Source: Littorina saxatilis (lineage: Eukaryota; Mollusca; Gastropoda; Littorinimorpha; Littorinidae). From it: DNA of 64,000 bases. The stretch is from the NCBI RefSeq assembly GCF_037325665.1, contig NC_090245.1:47834851-47898850 (forward strand), written 5' to 3'. The translations under genes and the position numbers were made by a program. The notes beneath the pieces are model-generated. The model ran no database searches. It was not told the DNA's origin and saw only the letters and a list, made by a program, of their open reading frames with translations. Positions 60,101 through 64,000 of this stretch are shown here, piece by piece. Position 1 is the first letter of the stretch, and each line of letters starts with the position of its first letter.

Positions 60101-63100
60101 TAATTAAGCTTCAAGAACAGTGGACCCCCACCCCTTTTAAAGACTTCATTAAATTTTGGAAAATCTTATTCAGGTCTTAAAAAAGGAAAGAGTATTAAAA
60201 TGGAGGTAAATTTACAGAGGTCATGAACAGAACATCTGAAGGTCTTAAAAAGGGGGAAGTCTTAATAATGGAAGGGCGCTGGTTCTGTGCGATGTTGCAG
60301 GTGGAAGCCGCTGAGATTGCATTTCTTCGGGAGGTTTCTGCAAAAATAGATATTACACGATTTGCGCGAAACAGTTGAGAAGCAGACGATCTCTGAGATT
60401 TCCGTTCGACTCGTGAAAACGTTATTTTGTATGATAACGATTCACTTGCAAACTTAAGTATACAATTTTGGTGTGTCAGTGGTAAATGTAAATAAAAATG
60501 TGTAATACAGACAAAGCAAACAAATAAACGTGTTTTTCTCGTGAAAATGTTGCGTTGTGCGGGTGTTTGGGTGGCAAAGTGCGGGACGGACTCTGCTCTG
60601 TGCTGTGACACTGGCAAGTTCAAAACACGAGAAAATTGATTTCATTATACGGGCAGCCACGGGGGATGTATGTATTTTTTGAAATGGTTGTAAAATAAGT
60701 CTTGTATTTATCACCGTACTCAGGCCCTGTTCTTTTTTTCGTAACACCTAAAACCGTTATTTCTTGTGAGCGACGCAGCATTATAAATTGAAGGTCTTTA
60801 AAGTGGGTTCCACTGTATGATGTATCTGTAAAAAGAGCCCCCAGAACATGACGCCAATTGATGACAAAAAATATCTCAATAAGCTGCATAGTGTACTGAT
60901 TGTTCAAGTGTCTTGAAGTGACTTGTTTCTGAGCACATCCAAAGCCCACAGCCAAACAAAAACAAACAACTACAAGTACAAAAAACAAATGATCAGAATT
61001 AAATGAGGGGAATACCTGCAGGAATGTAATCAACCTGTTCAAACGCTGCAATGATAATGACAACATTGACAATGAAGCAGGCAAACACATACTGACACAC
61101 ACACCCCAACACACACGCACAAACTCACTCACATTCAAAACACACACATACATGCACACACATTCTCACACACTTAACTTACATTCTAGTTTTATGGTTT
61201 TCTACACACAAATGATTACCATCTTTAATAGCCTTGTAACAACACTTCTTAGACTAAAGACAGCAAAAACAGAAAAAAGACAGGTTTTGGCAAAATAAAG
61301 CTACCAATACTGAAACATTTGCTAATCTTATTTTACAATCCACATCTTTCTAACTTTCAGCACTTCCATATCAGGACATGTATTACAAGACTGCAGACAC
61401 CCATGCTTTGCACACCCACTCTATCTAAACAGCTTGACTATGAGATCAAATGATTCAAGAAATGACTGAAAGAAACATGATGCACACAAACTTGTTTTCA
61501 CTCTGGTTAATCAACACACATTCCCACAACCATGCACACTATTAAACACACACACACGCATAAACACACACACAATCACATGCATAACACACTGACCATC
61601 TGAGGCGTTGCTCTGGGAGCTGACTTGTCGCTTGGCCCGGCGAACAATCCGACCCGGAATGATGTTGGGACCGTCTCCTTTCTTGAACAGATCTTCGGCC
61701 GCCATTGGGGAGATGTCCCCTCTGTCAACAATCAGTACATCACATTTAACAATAATAATATTATATAAAGTATTACATAAAAATGGAAAATGTTATTTGA
61801 CACACCCCGCCTGCCTGTAAACGATTATAAACATTAACACTTCCTATGCAACAACCATGGATACAGCGGTGCCTTCGATGTGGGCCCCCCCCAATGAGAG
61901 GACACCTCCAAAGAAAGGACACCTTCAGTCGTCCCTTCATCTTGACCAAAATATACCTGTCATGACAGGTCACCTGCGATGTAGGGACACTTTTAGCTGG
62001 TGCCGACGGTGTCCTTGCATCACATGTATCACTGAATTGTTGTCTCCAGAGTAGACTGTGGTGACAAAGAGCAGCGTTAAAGGCGTACTCCTTCCTGCGT
62101 AAACCATTAAGCTCACAATCTCAGATGTGACCAGCCTTTTACTTGGTATAAGGCCGTCCCTCTGCCTGGACACATGCCAAAAATAACATTCTGTGAACCT
62201 CGCAGTAGACAGTGCGTGCTGTTTACACGCAGCCTAAACATGTACACCCCATTCGTGCATAACACCCCAGGTTGAGAAGTTGTCCACACCATTGATGTCT
62301 CTTCACAACATAGCTCTACTCCCTGTTGTGGTTTTCATCACATGTACCACACAGATCTAAAACAGTAAGCATACGTTTCTTCAATACGCCCCCCCCCCCC
62401 CCCCCCCCCCAAACATCCACCCCCTTATTACAGTGAGTCAAACTGACCTTTCCTGACGCCCCTGTTCATCCAGATGGTCGGAGGCAGACTCCAGAGGGCG
62501 CTGCAGGGCCGACATCTGGTTGATGACCTCCCGCATCAAGAAACGCATGACAAACTTGTCCGTGCCACTGGCCGTCTTGTACGCCTGGTACACCAAAGTC
62601 ATTGCAATCGTCAAGAAAATGAAACAGCATTTTTGCAGTACAGTGGAACCCCACTTTTAAGACTCCCTCCCACCTTATTAAGACCTTGTTTTTTTTTAAA
62701 GATTTTCTGTTCATAACCTCTGTAAAATTACCTCCAGTTCAAGACCTGATTTCCTAAGATGTTTGGAGGTCTTAAAAGGGGGGTTCCACTGTATGCAAAA
62801 CAGACAAGGAAGTGGTAGCACAACTGATACATGAAGGTCTTAAAAAGAGGGAGGTCTTAAATTGAAGGTCTTTAACGGGGGGGGGGGGGGGGGGGGGGGG
62901 GGGGTGCCACTGTATGATGTATCTGTAAAAAGAGCCTCCGGAACATGAGGCCAAATGATGACAACAACAGATCTCAATAAGCCCCCCCTTGCTATATCCC
63001 ACTTCACGGGTATGTCCCATTCGGTCATTAAGTTGTGTATGGGTTCCTTTCCCCCTTTCAACTCTTTACCACTGATATGCTTTGATGAGCAATTGATGAA

Positions 63101-64000
63101 CAGATTATACCCAACTTATCTGGGCAGAAGAGTAGTGAGAAACATTTCAATCAATATGAGGCTTATATCGCGCGTATTCCGTGGGTACAGTTCTAAGCGC
63201 AGGGATTTTTTTTTATTTTTATCTTTTTTTAATGCAATTTATATCGCGCACATATTCAAGGCGCAGGGATTTATTTATGCCGTGTGAGATGGAATTTTTT
63301 TACACAATATATCACGCATTCACATCGGCCAGCAGATCGCAGCCATTTCGGCGCATATCCTACTTTTCACGGCCTATTATTCCAAGTCACACTGGTATTT
63401 TGGTGGACATTTTTTATCTATGCCTATACAATTTTGCCAGGAAAGACCCTTTTGTCAATCATGGGATCTTTAACGTGCACACCCCAATGTAGTGTACACG
63501 AAGGGACCTCGGTTTTTCGTCTCATCCGAAAGACTAGCACTTGAACCCACTACCTAGGTTAGGAAACGGGGGAGAAAATTGCTAACGCCCTGACCCAGGG
63601 TCGAACTCGCAACCTCTCGCTTCCGAGCGCAAGTGCGTTACCACTCGGCCACCCAGTCATTTCAGACTATCCCTTAGGTCCCCACTGCTGTCAAGGATTT
63701 ACTGTTGGGCTGAGGTGCACGAAGCAAAACGGGGTGCAACTCAAATGGGTAGTACGCATCTGCAAGGTCAGAATGTTTGAATTTGAGTTTTGCTTTGATT
63801 ACAACCGCTCAGACCCCGCGGCTTCTTCCCACCCAGTTGGACAACACCTAGTTTCGCTTCGTGCACTTCCGTCCCCGGTTAGCAAGTAAAAAGCTGATGT
63901 ATTCACTCGCCTCGGCTGTAGAGTAGAGGACTTTGGTGAGACTTTTGTTGAGGTCATCACAGGTACCGAAGATTACCTTGAAGTCGCCCAGGTGTTGACG
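54002..64000 (-). CDS. NECAB family EF-hand/ABM-domain protein, C-terminal eight exons (gene span, 5' part outside window)
   Basis: Exons 64000-63911 (partial), 62584-62448, 61721-61597, 58366-58299, 57813-57760, 56645-56536, 55552-55475 and 54122-54002 join in phase to 261 codons ending in TAG. The order matches human NECAB1/2/3: a region just after the EF-hands (QHLGDFKVIF like QHLGEYENVL), the helical NHR domain (FVMRFLMREVINQMSALQ like FVTRFLLKETLNQLQSLQ), a coiled coil (VERLASLLDRLETK like INRLQKLIDRLEKK) and an antibiotic-monooxygenase-like ABM domain (VLLVQREFKL and NTFIIYEVW like MLVQRQMSV and YMIYEFW). NECABs are cytoplasmic neuronal calcium-binding adaptor proteins; no enzyme activity is established for the ABM fold. 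The EF-hands would be beyond the right edge. Confidence 0.9.
54177..54906 (-). mobile_element. LINE 3' end with (TTGAAC)n tail
   Basis: Minus-strand residues to 54313 (SGLWTSQENIQYSSTWFKKK, YQQCVSMMKFRTLNNNLPVQ, RTCTKCVSHDIGDEFHYLFV CDFF) are the C-terminal end of a LINE ORF2 with its CCHC-type finger. The 3' UTR ends GGACTAATAAACTTGAACTT in a (CTTGAA)n tail at 54177-54200. 5'-truncated insertion in the last NECAB intron. Confidence 0.85.
55475..55552 (-). CDS. NECAB exon (ABM domain, middle)
   Basis: It encodes ISVRDLRDSNTFIIYEVWKT ENEYIQ, like NECAB1 ISIQKLSNESRYMIYEFWEN. Acceptor TTGCAG, donor CCA|GTAAGT. Confidence 0.92.
56536..56645 (-). CDS. NECAB exon (ABM domain, first part)
   Basis: It encodes VLLVQREFKLKEDKVEEFRA then LLRSYVDVTQGFNGCLK. 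This fits NECAB1 IMLVQRQMSVIEEDLEEFQL ALKHYVES and GCLR. Acceptor TTTCAG, donor CTCAA|GTAAGA. Confidence 0.92.
57150..57312. mobile_element. MITE A, decayed copy
   Basis: Internal GGAGGGAGTCTTAAATTAGA and the terminal GGGGTTCCACTG after a G run; left end worn. Confidence 0.6.
57640..57755. repeat. 21-bp tandem array at a NECAB donor
   Basis: Five copies of GAATCAAAAAGGACACGCAG T begin right after the donor of the 57760-57813 exon. Confidence 0.85.
57760..57813 (-). CDS. NECAB exon (18-codon acidic segment)
   Basis: It encodes VEFDNFRDEEVVMGEDQT, phase 0 at both ends, between TTGCAG and ACA|GTGAGT. It fills the acidic spacer between coiled coil and ABM domain. A 21-bp tandem array starts just after the donor (57640-57755). 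Confidence 0.8.
58083..58165 (-). mobile_element. SINE D fragment
   Basis: It shares TTTTACGCCCTCACCGCAAA GCCATTAGGGGCATG and TTTAGATGAGATACACA with the copy at 17965-18235. Confidence 0.65.
58299..58366 (-). CDS. NECAB exon (coiled coil)
   Basis: It encodes CSPAVSVQVERLASLLDRLE TK with a leucine heptad pattern, matching NECAB1 INRLQKLIDRLEKK. Acceptor GTGCAG, donor CCAAG|GTAGGT. Confidence 0.85.
58424..59147. mobile_element. MITE A interrupted by SINE C2
   Basis: The MITE halves (58424-58547 and about 59085-59147, ending GGGGGGTTCCATCG) are separated by the SINE; AGAAAACAGGGT before it and AAAACAGGGT after it are the target duplication. Confidence 0.8.
58548..59084 (+). mobile_element. SINE C2: SINE C body with a different tRNA head
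   Basis: The head (GCAGTGGTGTGGTGGTAAGA, then GTCGTGAGTTCGAATCCCGG) differs from SINE C, but from ACGCAAGCACAAGACCAAGT on the body is the same. The (GAA)n tail is long (58917-59083) with GGAGCA variants. Confidence 0.85.
59430..59571. mobile_element. MITE A, partial copy
   Basis: Internal units (AAAGGGAGGGAGTCTTAAAA) and the right terminus GGTGGTTCCACTGTA; left end absent. Confidence 0.65.
60118..60275. mobile_element. MITE A, decayed copy
   Basis: CAGTGGACCCCCACCCCTTT at the left, AATTTACAGAGGTCATGAAC inside. Confidence 0.55.
61597..61721 (-). CDS. NECAB exon (basic linker)
   Basis: It encodes RGDISPMAAEDLFKKGDGPN then IIPGRIVRRAKRQVSSQSNA SDG. It is a basic segment in the place of NECAB1 KRSSRRVQRHNS. 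Acceptor GACAG, donor GATG|GTCAGT; both split codons fit. Confidence 0.85.
61866..62040. mobile_element. MITE H, uninterrupted copy
   Basis: AATGAGAGGACACCTCCAAA, then TACCTGTCATGACAGGTCAC and GATGTAGGGACACTTTTAGC, colinear with 52668-52744 plus 53612-53705. Confidence 0.8.
62448..62584 (-). CDS. NECAB exon (NHR helical domain)
   Basis: It encodes AYKTASGTDKFVMRFLMREV, then INQMSALQRPLESASDHLDE and QGRQE. It aligns with NECAB1 FVTRFLLKETLNQLQSLQNS and TTEEQTRQER. Acceptor GTACCAG, donor AAAG|GTCAGT. Confidence 0.93.
62641..62791. mobile_element. MITE A, full copy
   Basis: CAGTGGAACCCCACTTTTAA to GGGGGGTTCCACTG, with TA on both sides. It lies just upstream of the 62448-62584 NECAB exon in the intron. 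Confidence 0.8.
63150..63657 (-). mobile_element. tRNA-headed SINE B, copy 3
   Basis: Very close to the copy at 12165-12692, from TCAATCAATATGAGGCTTAT to the head (TACCACTCGGCCACCCAGTC). Confidence 0.85.
63911..64000 (-). CDS. NECAB exon (partial at window edge; non-canonical GC donor)
   Basis: It encodes QHLGDFKVIFGTCDDLNKSL then TKVLYSTAE, matching NECAB1 QHLGEYENVLAALEDLNLSI. The frame must leave after GCCGAG to join AYKTASGTDK in the next exon, and the bases there are GAG|GCGAGT: a GC donor, since no GT is available nearby. Confidence 0.85.

Overview
The window is animal nuclear DNA: intron-rich genes in a dense background of SINEs, LINEs, DNA transposons and minisatellites. Dispersed mobile elements make up much of it. 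The protein families and the repeat types (tRNA-headed SINEs with simple-repeat tails, a DIRS-type element, hAT and mariner-type MITEs) suggest a lophotrochozoan. A gastropod of the Littorina type is my best guess, from memory of its repeats, and is not proven here.

Three host genes can be read exon by exon with consistent splice phases. (1) On the minus strand, 30838 to 4290, lies a LUBAC-type ubiquitin ligase gene. Its product combines a SHARPIN-like N-terminal PH-fold region, a LUBAC-tethering helix, a ubiquitin-like domain, an NZF zinc finger and the RING1-IBR-RING2 module of HOIL-1 (RBCK1). Thirteen coding exons give 800 codons in phase; the last short exon lies beyond the left edge. A fourteenth, alternative terminal exon (15662-16012) would end the protein after the NZF and give a SHARPIN-like form without the ligase module. 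(2) On the plus strand, 37001-43616, lies a complete MAF1 gene (repressor of RNA polymerase III), seven coding exons, 247 residues, head to head with gene 1 across about 6 kb. (3) On the minus strand, from the right edge down to 54002, lie the last eight coding exons of a NECAB gene (EF-hand protein with a C-terminal monooxygenase-like ABM domain), convergent with MAF1; its EF-hand exons are outside the window.

Layout: 1-2220 GC-rich repeats; 2292-3098 an element rich in nuclear-receptor half-sites; 3.5-4.2 kb small repeats; 4.3-9.8 kb the RBR exons of gene 1, split by a 2.8 kb 24-bp minisatellite; 10-15.5 kb intron with SINEs and nested DNA transposons; 15.6-21.2 kb alternative exon, NZF, linker, UBL and LTM exons; 21.5-28.8 kb one intron filled by a fossil DIRS-type element that carries a LINE, a hAT transposon, a second LINE piece and a SINE; 29.2-30.8 kb PH-region exons; 31-37 kb intergenic and MAF1 upstream; 37-43.6 kb MAF1; 43.6-54 kb gene-free repeats; 54-64 kb NECAB.

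The most notable points are the composite SHARPIN/HOIL-1 gene next to MAF1, its possible alternative SHARPIN-like ending, and several tandem arrays that appear to have been seeded from exon-intron boundaries of the same gene.
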